Below, piece by piece: positions 22,546-32,469 of a DNA stretch of 64,000 nt. A program made the translations under genes and the position numbers. How positions within the stretch are numbered: the stretch's first letter is position 1; every line of letters starts with the position of its first letter. This DNA comes from Mesodorylaimus sp. YZB2_4. Its lineage: Eukaryota; Nematoda; Enoplea; Dorylaimida; Dorylaimidae. The DNA lies in the NCBI GenBank assembly GCA_030248295.1, contig JASANH010001409.1, positions 372,001 through 436,000 on the forward strand, written 5' to 3'. Below the pieces are notes generated by a model that did no database searches, was not told the DNA's origin, and worked only from the letters and a program-made list of their open reading frames with translations.

Positions 22546-24966
22546 ATGGCTAGCAAGAGAGCTCGAAACGATTCCTTTGAATTCGAAGAAGATGTCAAGT
22601 TTTATGGTCCCGCCCAAACTTGCTTTGAAACATTCGAAAACTTGTCAAAATATTCATTGGATATTTATTGGCCAAATTGGAAAAACTATGATAAACCTGA
22701 AAGCTACATGATCCCTCCAATATTTGTGTATAAAAATCCCGATAGATGCGATCAAGATATCGAAAGTGCCAGAGACGAATACGCGAGACAAAAGAGCTTA
22801 GGTGCTCTAACAGCACTGGTGGAAAAGTTATTCCATCGGCCAGTCATTGATCGAGATTCAGACCAGGCAGAGCACATCGTTTATGAAGCTATATCGCAAT
22901 TGATTGAAGAAAAATTTTTCGGTCCGTTTTTGGCGGTGCAAAATTTAAATATTAACAGACTAAGTCACGAATTGCATAAAATATTTCCCCACATAAATCT
23001 GCAAGCATTGAGCACATTCAAGCCGAGTGTCCGAGAATACGATTACGTCCTGATCGGACCGCACATTGGAATTTTAGTAATCGAAGTTAAAAGTTCTCAT
23101 TTCACGCGATCGACTGACTTTTCATCAAAAAGTAGATTTTTACCAGATCATATTGCTCATGGTATCAAACAATTGGAGTCATTTGATACGTTAATGAATT
23201 TCCTAGCCGAATGCGCGAAACTTCAACAAAATCCGCCGCAAGTTCGTAAAGTTCTTTTTATGCCAAATCTACGAAAAAGTCGCTTTTATGGATGGTTAGA
23301 TAAATTGGAAGACACGGCCAAACGTTCTGTGCGCAAATTACTTGGTGATAAGGTGGTGTGTTGGTTTAAAGGAGATTTGGTCAATTATTCGATGGACAAA
23401 ACGAAACCGCCTCTTTATAGCAAACTCCGAAGCGTAATCGAATCTAATGAGAAGATTTCGAAAGAGATATTTGAAGCTTACGGTCCTATGATTGCTGGTC
23501 TAGGCTCTGCGAGTATCTTGAAAAATCAGTATGGCGGTATAGGGCTTGATCCATTGAGACTTTCTGAGTGCCAAGCTGTCCTGGAAGAAAGTGGACAAAT
23601 TTCTAGCCAGGACCCACTTGGAAAACTGCAATCGTCGCAAAAAAGACAAAATGTCGGGGCAGAAGAGGAAAGTGTAAAACATTTTTCTAAGCTAATAATT
23701 TTGACACCAGAACAACGCAAAGCGCTGAATGGACCCAATCGTCAATTTATTATTGGGGCTGCAGGGACTGGCAAGACAATCGTGCTGCAAGAAAAGGCCC
23801 TTCAATTACTGAAGAAGGGTGAAAAAGTACTTTTGCTAGCGCCAGTCAGTTATATAAATCGATACAAAGAGTTGTTTGATGGGGAAGGACTGGAGAATTA
23901 TGAAATTCGTGTTTGGAATGCTTTTAAAAAATCAACAGAAGCCTTATTTGATGAGCGGGAAGCAGTCAGTATAATTGATTATCTAGCTGATCAAACTAAT
24001 CCAATCAGCGGTGTTTACAACGGCATCAAAGCAAAATACGATATCAAATCGACGCGAGAAGAATTGATTCAAATATTCGATTGGATTTTACGTTTTGATC
24101 ATGTGATCATCGATGATGCACTCGATGCAGAGAATTCAGTAAGAGCAGAAGTTAGCGAGTATCGATTATCCTTGTGTCTCGCCCTGGCGATTATGGCAAT
24201 CGCAAAACTATGCGCTAGAAGAACAATTTGGATAGCATTCGATACTTTCATGCACGATTCGGAACCATTCGACGGAATGTATAGAAGGGCATTGAAGCAA
24301 TTGGTGCAGGAGAGAAACGAAACATTTTATTCTTGCACCTTACTTACTCGAGTTATGCGATGTTCGGAAAAAGTATATAAAGCGGCTTATGATTCGAAGA
24401 TCCTTGATCAATTAGTGATCAAGCCTATCGTTGGCCACAAGGTGCAAGGCTCTCGGAATTGCAGAAAATTGATAAGTATGGGAAAATATGGGAGCTCGAA
24501 AGCAACGCTGTGGCTGTATTGCAAACGAGCATTGGATAGGTTACAACGGAAAGGATTCAGTCTTAGCGACATTGCAATTGTTGTTGGCGATTTTCGACAT
24601 TTGAATTATTTCTTAGACCAATGCCGACAATGCCAGATTCCTGTAAAAACTATGGTCGGCACCATCGGCCACCAAACATCGCCGACTTGCGACAGTGACT
24701 CATTTGACCAAGGAATACTGATAGTGAGTGAGCACCTGAGCGTGTCTTCCCTCGAATGGCCGGTGGTTATTTATGCTACCACAATTTCTGTGCACGATGC
24801 GGGGGACACGTGGCAAGATTACAAGAGATACAGGGCATCTTCGCGAGCTATTGTTAAACTTTTTGAATTCTTTCTTGTGATCAATCACGGCGATGATGAC
24901 TATGGCCATAATGTAGAGTCCAACCCGCCTGTCAGTGTCCCAATTACAAGAGCTTTTCGGTTATAA
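22546..24966 (+). CDS. NERD nuclease - UvrD-like SF1 helicase, single exon
   Basis: One uninterrupted 806-codon frame from the ATG at 22546. Around residues 160-185 lies a NERD (nuclease-related) domain with a PD-(D/E)xK-type core: EYDYVLIGPHIGILVIEVKS, where the D and the E-x-K look intact. A superfamily-1 helicase follows: motif I GAAGTGKT near 404, a Walker B variant VIIDDALD near 522 (families usually have DEAQ), an IWIAFDTF motif III region, TRVMRCSEKVY, IAIVVGDF, and a final ITRA motif VI just before the stop. The NERD + helicase architecture is common in bacteria, often on plasmids or in defence-linked genes, and rare in animals. It would act on nucleic acid. Lack of introns among intron-bearing neighbours suggests retroposition or horizontal gain. 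The altered Walker B may weaken ATPase activity. Confidence 0.85.
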   Translation: MASKRARNDSFEFEEDVKFYGPAQTCFETFENLSKYSLDIYWPNWKNYDKPESYMIPPIFVYKNPDRCDQDIESARDEYARQKSLGALTALVEKLFHRPVIDRDSDQAEHIVYEAISQLIEEKFFGPFLAVQNLNINRLSHELHKIFPHINLQALSTFKPSVREYDYVLIGPHIGILVIEVKSSHFTRSTDFSSKSRFLPDHIAHGIKQLESFDTLMNFLAECAKLQQNPPQVRKVLFMPNLRKSRFYGWLDKLEDTAKRSVRKLLGDKVVCWFKGDLVNYSMDKTKPPLYSKLRSVIESNEKISKEIFEAYGPMIAGLGSASILKNQYGGIGLDPLRLSECQAVLEESGQISSQDPLGKLQSSQKRQNVGAEEESVKHFSKLIILTPEQRKALNGPNRQFIIGAAGTGKTIVLQEKALQLLKKGEKVLLLAPVSYINRYKELFDGEGLENYEIRVWNAFKKSTEALFDEREAVSIIDYLADQTNPISGVYNGIKAKYDIKSTREELIQIFDWILRFDHVIIDDALDAENSVRAEVSEYRLSLCLALAIMAIAKLCARRTIWIAFDTFMHDSEPFDGMYRRALKQLVQERNETFYSCTLLTRVMRCSEKVYKAAYDSKILDQLVIKPIVGHKVQGSRNCRKLISMGKYGSSKATLWLYCKRALDRLQRKGFSLSDIAIVVGDFRHLNYFLDQCRQCQIPVKTMVGTIGHQTSPTCDSDSFDQGILIVSEHLSVSSLEWPVVIYATTISVHDAGDTWQDYKRYRASSRAIVKLFEFFLVINHGDDDYGHNVESNPPVSVPITRAFRL

Positions 24967-25027
24967 TAGCCATTTTTATGGTCCCGTTTCATTTTATTGA
25001 ACCACTTGTCGTGTGATTCAAACCAAG

Positions 25028-25380
25028 TTACGAGAGGCTTGGATACTGTAAAAAGCTTTCCGTATAAACCCTTATATGCACTTTTAACAGCTCCAACAGC
25101 AAAAGCTTTGTCCAAAACGTGTCCAAAACGTCGACTTCACGCGGCGCTTTGCAAAGACTGCCACACCACATCCATGAATGTACTTTTTCGGCAAGTACCA
25201 AATGATGCAAGTTCGGACTGTTGGTCAGCATCTGGCAAAGAACGGCGTCCAAATCCGAATCGTGCTCCATCAAGTCGAAGTGATACGAGTAGAGGAGGCA
25301 CTCGGTATTTCGATAGCATCGCCAGCAGCCTTCGAAGATTACTGGCTTCGGTTGGCACAGTTGGCTTCTATTCTACGTTA
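25028..25380 (-). pseudogene. F-box/LRR pseudogene 3 (LRR fragment)
   Basis: Two minus-strand frames join by a frameshift: LLAMLSKYRVPPLLVSLRL, then DLDAVLCQMLTNSPNLHHLV. They match LTILSKYRLPRLSWLYLRW and DLANLLTNSPNLQSI in the intact gene at 26691-28085. Only this LRR portion survives, with no F-box. Confidence 0.7.
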
Positions 25381-25389
25381 ATTCTGATG

Positions 25390-26690
25390 TTTTAACAATT
25401 ATAAGTCTAGGGGCTGGTCAGCGTGCCACGTGTTTTAATTCGCGTTTATATGTTATTTTTTGGCAAAAGTAGGCGCAAATTAGCTTATCGTGTCCAGGTA
25501 TCGCCTGTATAGCACCTCCATCAAACCTATCCACAAATCGATTTCCGCTTTATCTTCACCATTTTCGAAAAGATCAGTGATCCTTTAACATCAGAAATCG
25601 CCTGCCCCGTTTACTCGTCTTGTCGTTCACTTGTCGTTGCTGCAATGCAGCGTATGATGGAAAGACGATCCGACGCTTGGACGTTAAAATTGTCGATCAC
25701 ACGAGCACTTCAGTTTCAATGGGGAACGTGTCAGACCCACAGCAGAGCGGGATATGACGCCGGCTGCAATGACTTTCGCATCATCGATCGTGAAAGATCA
25801 GGCAAGCTTTTGAAGATCAAAGAAACCATCCACATCGTGACCCAGTGTCCAACCTTGAAGCAGCAGAAGGACTTTGAGACACTGATCGTTTAGCAGACGG
25901 GGATAACCTGCATCTCGGGTTTTTAGCAAACCTTTCGCAAGCCTATGTTTCCATGATCTTGACCTGGAAAATGTTGGAATCAGGAACTTAGGGTACAAGG
26001 GAACATCGCCAGCCGTTAAGTCGAACTTTGAGAAACCAAAAATTGTAATATGTTCTTAGGTGCAAAAGAAATCTCTGAGCAAAATATTGGAGGCGTCTAG
26101 CCAACTGGCCAGCAATGGTCAGCGTCCAGAGTCCCGAATTTCTGTGTCCAACACTTGGTCCAACACTGGGGGGGGGGGGGGGGTTAAAGCTTCCAACACT
26201 CGGTTTGGGGGGTTTTTCCTGAAAACCCCCCAAAATCCAGCAGAATTTGAAAATTTCTCTGCACTCTACGCGCTGAGTCTTCCGGTCTTGTCCATAGTAC
26301 TGACTGTTCCTCACTTACAGTGCAATACCGAGCGTCCCTTAGTTCCGTGTACTGCACATAATCTCTGAAAAACATGAGTGGGCGGATTATGGTATCGGGG
26401 CATGGTAAGATCGATGTGACGAGACGTCCATCTCATGGCGCTGTATTTGTATTTCGTAATACGTATTTCGAACTGTCGGATAGACACCATAAATCGCGCT
26501 TCTATTGTTCCAAGGTTATCTACGAGCGAAGGTCAGGCAGCTGGAAATCATGTTTCTTTAGTCTGTTAGGAGAACTCACATTTTACTCATCACCTTGATT
26601 ACTTTCATGACACAGTCTACTAGACGTCGAAATCTCATTTCTAGTAATGACGTCGCAAACTGCTTTTTTATCATGGACAGGGCGAGTCAT
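25390..26690. other. No recognisable gene; G16 homopolymer at 26168-26183
   Basis: Only short frames. A 16-base G run sits between two short CCAACACT repeats and is followed by a second G6 and C6 pair, so the region could form G-quadruplex or hairpin structures. Confidence 0.45.
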
Positions 26691-28085
26691 TCAATGAAAA
26701 ATCATTTCATAAAAACTGCGTATCGCATCAATCGCGTTAGACATAAATTTAGCGATTTTGTTCTTGATCGCAACATCGCTAATGTGTTCCGTTTCTTCAT
26801 TCACGTTGACCTGTAAACTCGAGTCGTCGTCACCGTCGTTGTCGCTAATGAAGTGTCGAATTACATGAGCTGCACCACCGCAGAAGCTAATCGAACGACC
26901 GTTGGATTGCTCGTTTAATTGATTTAGTGCACGCGCTACATCGTCAAACCACAAACCCGGGCAGTTCGACGAGTAAAACTTGATGTTTTCTTGGGGAAAT
27001 CCGCGGAGAGAATTGACAAAATTGACGCCATCTTGTTTAGTGCGGATACGAGGGACGACCTCCACTCGAAACTGCTTCATTTGAAGACAATTAAAAATAA
27101 ACGTTTTTAACGTCGCCAAAGAAACGGCGTAGTCTTCGACAACGACACATTGGAGCTTCTTGCAGCACAAAGCCACCCGTTTGATTCCGTCTTCGAGATT
27201 ATCATGCTCATCTGCAGGGATCAAGGATAGAGCCAGGACATAGAGATTTTCCAAACGAGACAGTCGAGAGATGCCGCTACCAGTGACACGGACACGGTGC
27301 AACTTCAGCACTTCCAGTTGAGGGAACGAGGTGGAAATCAGATCCACCACAGGATCAGTGACGTCAAAGTCCTCCAACTCCAGGCGTCGCAGCGACGATT
27401 TCCACAGGTTGGGTACCTTGTCAAAATTGAATGCGTAACGGGAGGGCCGGGACTTTAACGACATCGTCAAGTCTTGGAGCATTGGCAGATTGCCGACTGC
27501 TTCGTCGATAACTTTTTCCCATGGTTTCTTCGACGGATGCATTTGCCAGATATTGATACGCGTCAAACGCGGGCATTTATCAATCAGTGATTCGAAAAAT
27601 TCACTTTGGCACTGACCAATGTAGACACTCTGCAGAGATCGGCACATGACATTCGGAAAAATCCTCGGCGGCATTACCCACTCAATAGATTGCAAATTCG
27701 GGCTGTTCGTCAGCAAATTGGCCAGGTCGAAATCCGATTCAAAATTGCTCCACCGCAAATACAGCCAGGAAAGACGAGGAAGCCGATATTTCGATAGAAT
27801 CGTCAGCCGCGCTCGTAAATTCGCTCGTCTTTCTTCGGAAAACAGTTCGTTGTATTCGATCTTTTCCAAGCTTCCTGCACAGAGTCGGATCAGTTTCTTC
27901 ATCGATTTCAGGTTGATTCCATAAAACCATGCATTTACCAAATTGAGATGCTTAATTTCTGAAACGGCCCATTTGGAAATTTGTTTGAATCGACGGCTGA
28001 CACGACCCACACGAACTTGCTCTTCGAAGGGCAGGTGTCGGATGATTTTCAAAAAAATGTGATCGGGCATGCGATCGAAATTCAT
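26691..28085 (-). CDS. F-box/leucine-rich-repeat protein, single exon
   Basis: A 464-codon intronless frame. The Met at 28085 was chosen over 28148 because MNFDRMPDHIFLKIIRHLPF starts the F-box immediately and the pseudogene copies begin at the same Met. Residues 1-45 form the F-box (LPFEEQVRVGRVSRRFKQIS). The remainder is a series of degenerate leucine-rich repeats (LANLLTNSPNLQSIEW, SLRRLELEDFDV, FPQLEVLKLHRVRV, LSRLENLYVL). F-box proteins recruit substrates to SCF (Skp1-Cullin1) ubiquitin ligases, and the LRRs would select the target. The target is unknown. Three broken relatives lie in this window, so the family is expanding and decaying locally. The last 60 residues are acidic and poorly structured. 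Confidence 0.85.
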   Translation of the reverse strand: MNFDRMPDHIFLKIIRHLPFEEQVRVGRVSRRFKQISKWAVSEIKHLNLVNAWFYGINLKSMKKLIRLCAGSLEKIEYNELFSEERRANLRARLTILSKYRLPRLSWLYLRWSNFESDFDLANLLTNSPNLQSIEWVMPPRIFPNVMCRSLQSVYIGQCQSEFFESLIDKCPRLTRINIWQMHPSKKPWEKVIDEAVGNLPMLQDLTMSLKSRPSRYAFNFDKVPNLWKSSLRRLELEDFDVTDPVVDLISTSFPQLEVLKLHRVRVTGSGISRLSRLENLYVLALSLIPADEHDNLEDGIKRVALCCKKLQCVVVEDYAVSLATLKTFIFNCLQMKQFRVEVVPRIRTKQDGVNFVNSLRGFPQENIKFYSSNCPGLWFDDVARALNQLNEQSNGRSISFCGGAAHVIRHFISDNDGDDDSSLQVNVNEETEHISDVAIKNKIAKFMSNAIDAIRSFYEMIFH

Positions 28086-28329
28086 TTTGAAATGTGTCGG
28101 GATGAAAGGAGAAACAGCCGCGCGGCGGACAGGGCTTACTGGAGACAAGGTCTACATGTGTAGAATGCAGAGGGGTAGGCATTCGAGGTTGATGGCATTG
28201 TAAAGTGCCTGAAGTCACAGGGGAAATAGGATGCTTTCTCCAAACGATTTCGAGGCCAAGCGATATCTACACCGGCGCAGTAGGGGGACAGCATGTAGCC
28301 GCTCATATGTGCAGTCGGCATTTGTCTCT

Positions 28330-28590
28330 TCGCATTGCATGGGAGCGAGTGCCTGGACTCATCCTGGGTTCACCCAAGTGATGGAGGTCGGTTTGCGAAC
28401 CATAAACCTTCGCTGACCTTGCACCTGGCCGTGGGTAACTCAGTCGGTACCGGCAGGATGCTCTGAGAACGAGTAGACAGCCTCGGACACCGGCAGGGTT
28501 CACAGCCCACCCGTCACCGCCCAAGGTAGTCGGTGTCCAGTCCAAGATATGTGTGCTGGTCCCCGCACAGCCTGTCTTAGAAGGCTTCAC
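28330..28590 (+). mobile_element. SINE-like element with tRNA-type head, copy 1
   Basis: Homologous to the reverse complement of 61265-61530. It carries a B-box-like GGGTTCACCC and then the shared body GCGAACCATAAACCTTCGCTGAC and CAGTCGGTACCGGC. A family of at least two diverged copies. Confidence 0.6.
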
Positions 28591-28659
28591 TGCTGGCCGA
28601 CTTGAGGAAAAACGGGTCCAGGCCCAATAAACTTAAACAAAAACTGTGCTGTACATTAG

Positions 28660-28800
28660 CCTAGCAGGCACACGAGAGAATGTGGTCGATTAAAGTCAGC
28701 GGAACATAAACTCCAACTGGAGCAAGGCAAGTCCCGCACTTTACCAATGGTTGAAACATCAACTGGAGGAGCTGATGTTTTCCAGCCATGGGAGATCAAT
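28660..28800 (+). mobile_element. MITE-like element, diverged copy
   Basis: Contains CTAGCAGGCACACGAGAGAA, TGGTTGAAACATCAACTGGA and CCAGCCATGGGAGATCAAT in the order of the GTAACC family, but with no clean ends. Confidence 0.55.
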
Positions 28801-29595
28801 AAAGTAGGTACTCTCGACTGAGCAGGTTTTTTCAACCAGTGTACGGTATATGACTAGGGATTAGAAATCCTTGACATCTCATCGTCAGCTTGCTCGGATT
28901 ACATGTACCTAAAGTGCACTCTGCACGAACAGATCGGAGCACATTGCAATCCACAGTCGTATAAACGGGCGAGTCGATCACATAGAAATTGCATACCCGA
29001 GAGAAATTCGAAGCACAAATTACGTAAATGAGTCCATACACGTTATGGGAAAAGCAATTGGCGATGCACGAATACACCGTGCAAAATCCAGATATAGTAC
29101 TGCATATTCATATTTGATAAATCGTGTACCCATTGTATTGGTATCAATAAAATATCTGCACAAACCCACATGAATCGTCTGATTTGGTGATGGTAGCGAT
29201 TTGATTAAAGACCACTTCTTTCATCAGACAATGTCAAATTCTTGTTCTTCGCCTGTATCGGCCACAGTGTCAGTTGGTTGATACATGACCTAGGCAGGAT
29301 AAAAAGATCACAGGGTACAGTCCACACCATGCACATGCCCGCACAGTGTACCTGCAATTCGCTAGAGTGAGGACGATCGCGAGCTCGAGGTGGACGAGGT
29401 GGAGGCGGCGCTGCCGGAAGCTCAAAATGCATTTGAGGGCGTGTCTTGATCACGTCGAGGTTTGGTGTAGCTGCCAGTGATTCAGGCTCACTGGCGGGTG
29501 GGCTCGCTAAAAAAGATGGCTAGATTTTTGTATTTGCTGTACGTTTTATGGTCACAAATTTGAGCTTGCGTAACAAAGTTTACAGTACCTTCGCG
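28801..29595. other. No recognisable gene
   Basis: Short frames only. The proline-rich minus frame near 29400 is low-complexity and unsupported. Confidence 0.4.
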
Positions 29596-30325
29596 ATGTG
29601 CGAGGTTGGTCTGTCTCTTGCTACCTACTGACAACGAGTCCCATTTACAGCAGCTTGGTCAGCCTCGTCGATACATCAACTAAAACCATCCCAGGGCAGT
29701 CTATAGACAGGCATAATTTACAGATTAAATCCAAAAGGACAAAAGCTCAGAATGATGGCTATTTGTCGAAGGGAATTACCACATACTGTATGCATGCTAG
29801 GCGCATGGCAGAAGTTGCGGCATAGAATAGGCACGCTGTGCGGCTGCAGAATGCCGACATACCGCAAGTCAAAGGTGAGCAAGCCGGTGGTTAGACCAGT
29901 TGTCTTGCATGGATCAGAATGCTGGCCAACAACCAGGAAACACAAAGGCGCTGCACACCATGGAAATGCGAATGCTACGATGAACACTCATCTTCAGCTT
30001 GGCAAGGATTGACTGTAATGAACACGGATACACGAAAGGTACCTACTATAGGAATCTCATCGATAAACCATGAGACGATGGAGCCTCGACTGAGATGGTG
30101 TGGCCATGGGGCCCGTGTGGGTAATAAAACTAAAGATGAGACCCAGAAGAAAACGAACGCTCGACAGACCAAAGACACGATGGCGGAAACTCTCACGATC
30201 AGGGAAGACGAGGAAAGCGAATGTGAACCGCGAGATGCAATGGACTGGACAAAAAGGAGACAAAAATGCAGAACAATGGACCCCTTACCCAAGGCGGGAC
30301 TAAAAGCTCAGAAAATGATGATGAT
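29596..30325 (+). mobile_element. RTE-type LINE 3' remnant
   Basis: Frameshifted translation gives VVLHGSECWPTTRKHKGA, HTMEMRMLR, PRLRWCGHGARVG and WTKRRQKCRTMDPLPKAG. This is the familiar C-terminal tail of RTE/BovB-like reverse transcriptases. It ends in a short ATGATGATGATG run, as RTE elements often do. Multiple frameshifts and missing catalytic parts show it is dead. Confidence 0.75.
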
Positions 30326-30332
30326 GCTTGGT

Positions 30333-30900
30333 GAAATCCTTGGCTCGCCCTGGGGTAAACTACGACTTGCCAGAGAATGGCTCAAGCCAACAGGGGCAAC
30401 CACACGCAGCCCAGGACGCCCCACATCTGGCCCTCTCACTTCTCATACTGGCACTCTTCGGTCAGATGTCATGTCATACTTTATCCATAGCCAAGCACCA
30501 TACAGCGCACTAACAGATATCAGAGTAGGTGCCTACTGTGTGCAACTGCGAGAAGTGAGTACAGGCGCATAATTAGACCAGCGAAGTACTTTGCGTCGCC
30601 TGTTAGTGACAGACATGTCAATCGTAACCTGACTAATCAAAGGGTTAGATCACGTGACTGCGTGGCCCGAGTTGCCTCTGCTACCTTATCCAGGGATCGT
30701 GCACACTTTCACTTCATTCGGGAATCAGCCGCACGTGCCGGCCCTCACAGACCCGGGACCAAATCAGACCTGGAACTCAAGACCAGTCCGCCACCGATGC
30801 CTCAAACAAAACCAGTCGATCGCAGTCTGGGTCTCGTGTTCGGCCCACTAGCAATTAGGAGAGAGAACGATTCCCTGAACCAGTCTTTGATAGCCAGATG
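30333..30900 (+). repeat. Dispersed repeat R2, copy 2
   Basis: Begins GTGAAATCCTTGGCTCGCCC directly after the RTE remnant, and shares AGCCGCACGTGCCGGCC and GATTCCCTGAACCAGT with copy 1 (10525-10880). About 200 bp longer in the middle. Confidence 0.65.
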
Positions 30901-30910
30901 CGAATAATAA

Positions 30911-32469
30911 TTACACTGGCCATGTAGAGATCCGAGACTGACTCTTCACCCCGGACATCCTCGACTCTGCTTTCCCCACCATTGATAACGTCACTATTAG
31001 GCCTCCCCGAGAAGACTTTAACACAAATTGGTGCATTGTGATAGCATACCATCTTCCTTGACTTCCAGACAACCAGGCCAACTGCATACCTTGCGTGTCC
31101 TCCAACTCCATCTCGTCCTTCTCCACTCCATCTTCGTCCACTTCAGCCAATGTATGCTGACTGTTGAGCTCCTTCTTCAACTGCTCCATGCCGCCATGCT
31201 TTTCCACAAATTCGTAAATGAACTTTTTGTCCTTCCTGGTCAGTTTGGGTGTGGACATGCCAATCTGGTCCAACAGCCGCTTGATGGTCGGGTCCAAATC
31301 TTCGCCCGCGTCAGTCATTGCCGTGGATTTGAGACCAGTCCTTCGATCCCAGCCGATGTGCACTCGATGCTCAAAGTTCATCGGTGATCCGATATCTGAC
31401 TTTTTTAGCTTCTGTTTTTTTATTTTCTGATCGAATTTTTGCTGATTGGTCAATTCCATCATCGATGAAGTATTTGCTATCGGTGATTTATATTCGTTTT
31501 GTGGACACCTATTTCGGCGTTTTTCTTGTTCTTCATGAAATCGATCCATGGCCATTTTGAAATTACGCGCTTCATCGATGAAGCTGAAGTTAATTTCGTA
31601 CGAGAAACCCTGAAAATGCAGAAAATGATTGATCACCTGATCAAAATCATGGGTTACACACTTACATTCCCTTTGAAGGCCAGGACGTTTTCCTTGTCTG
31701 CAATAATGGTGAGGCGGAATTCATCGGTCACTGTGAATTCACGCAATTGAATCCGTTTCTGAAAATGGACCTTCAGAAACACATAGCGAGATCAATCGAC
31801 AGGAACAAATGATCAGTGATCGATATAAAATTATCGATTATCGATCAATGAAATGATTGGACATCGATTTATTCTGATCGATCATATGATCACGATCGTA
31901 TGACCGGGCGAACGACCGATCGATCTTTATCGATCTTCCGTTCATGGACCAAAACAAATTGTCGATCAATAATCAGGATTGATTGATCAAGGACACACAG
32001 AGAAGAAATCACACTTACAGGCAAATCGTACAGACGAAATGAGTAGGTCTTCAAGGCGTAGTCTTTCACAAAGCACATCGTCCCTTGTCTTATCGATTGA
32101 CGTTTGGCTTTCGAATCATGCTCGATCAAATCAACGACAGCACAGGAAAGGGACTAGAAAAGAGAGTGTGAGTGGAAATCACTGAGACGAGCGGGAAAAT
32201 ACATTCGCCTGGACCGACCCCTTCACTGTAGGTGTCATCAGCATTCCCCTGATAGCTACCCAGGGGGACGGGGATGCGTGAGATGATGCTTGCATGATGC
32301 ACTTGCACCGACACGTTATAACCAGCCTTCGAAGCAGAGTTTGACTTACGTAAGCATTAGGGCCAAGGAAATCTCTCAGCGTGTTCTTCTCGTCGTCTCG
32401 AATGTTCTTGGAGAATTTGTTTGTTGGTCGAGTGCTCGCTCTCACGGCTCCACCTCGCTCCAGCGCCAT
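30911..32469 (-). CDS. WASP-like protein with WH1 and CRIB but no VCA tail
   Basis: Exons 32469-32350, 32153-32019, 31758-31666 and 31609-30911 sum to 348 residues in frame. Exons 2 and 3 are 135 and 93 bp, exactly the sizes of the matching exons of the full WASP gene at 39.9-42.2 kb. The first three exons give a WH1/EVH1 domain (MCFVKDYALKTYSFRLYDLP). Exon 4 gives a basic stretch (KKQKLKKSDIG) and the CRIB (NFEHRVHIGWDRRTGL, LDPTIKRLLDQIG), then a short acidic run (EVDEDGVEKDEMELED). A good donor (AAG|GTATGC) at 31089 could end exon 4 earlier, but I find no proline-rich, WH2 or DDEW exon downstream. It should bind WIP-type ligands and Rho GTPases without activating Arp2/3, perhaps as a competitor of full WASP; this is inference. 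Confidence 0.75.
31785..31995. repeat. GATC/ATCGAT-dense intron segment
   Basis: About a dozen GATC and ATCGAT words fall within 210 bp of the second intron of the WASP-like gene (for example TGATCGATCATATGATCACG). No regular period is visible. Confidence 0.55.

Noticed and set aside
22546-24966. Bacterial contamination as the source of the NERD helicase
   Set aside because: The gene is flanked on both sides by eukaryotic repeats and F-box/LRR sequences within the same continuous region. Transfer remains possible, contamination unlikely.
24900-25115. Minus-strand frame overlapping the NERD gene's 3' end
   Set aside because: It looks coding-like (KSAYKGLYGKLF) but has no Met, no splice partner and no family match. 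Too weak to call.
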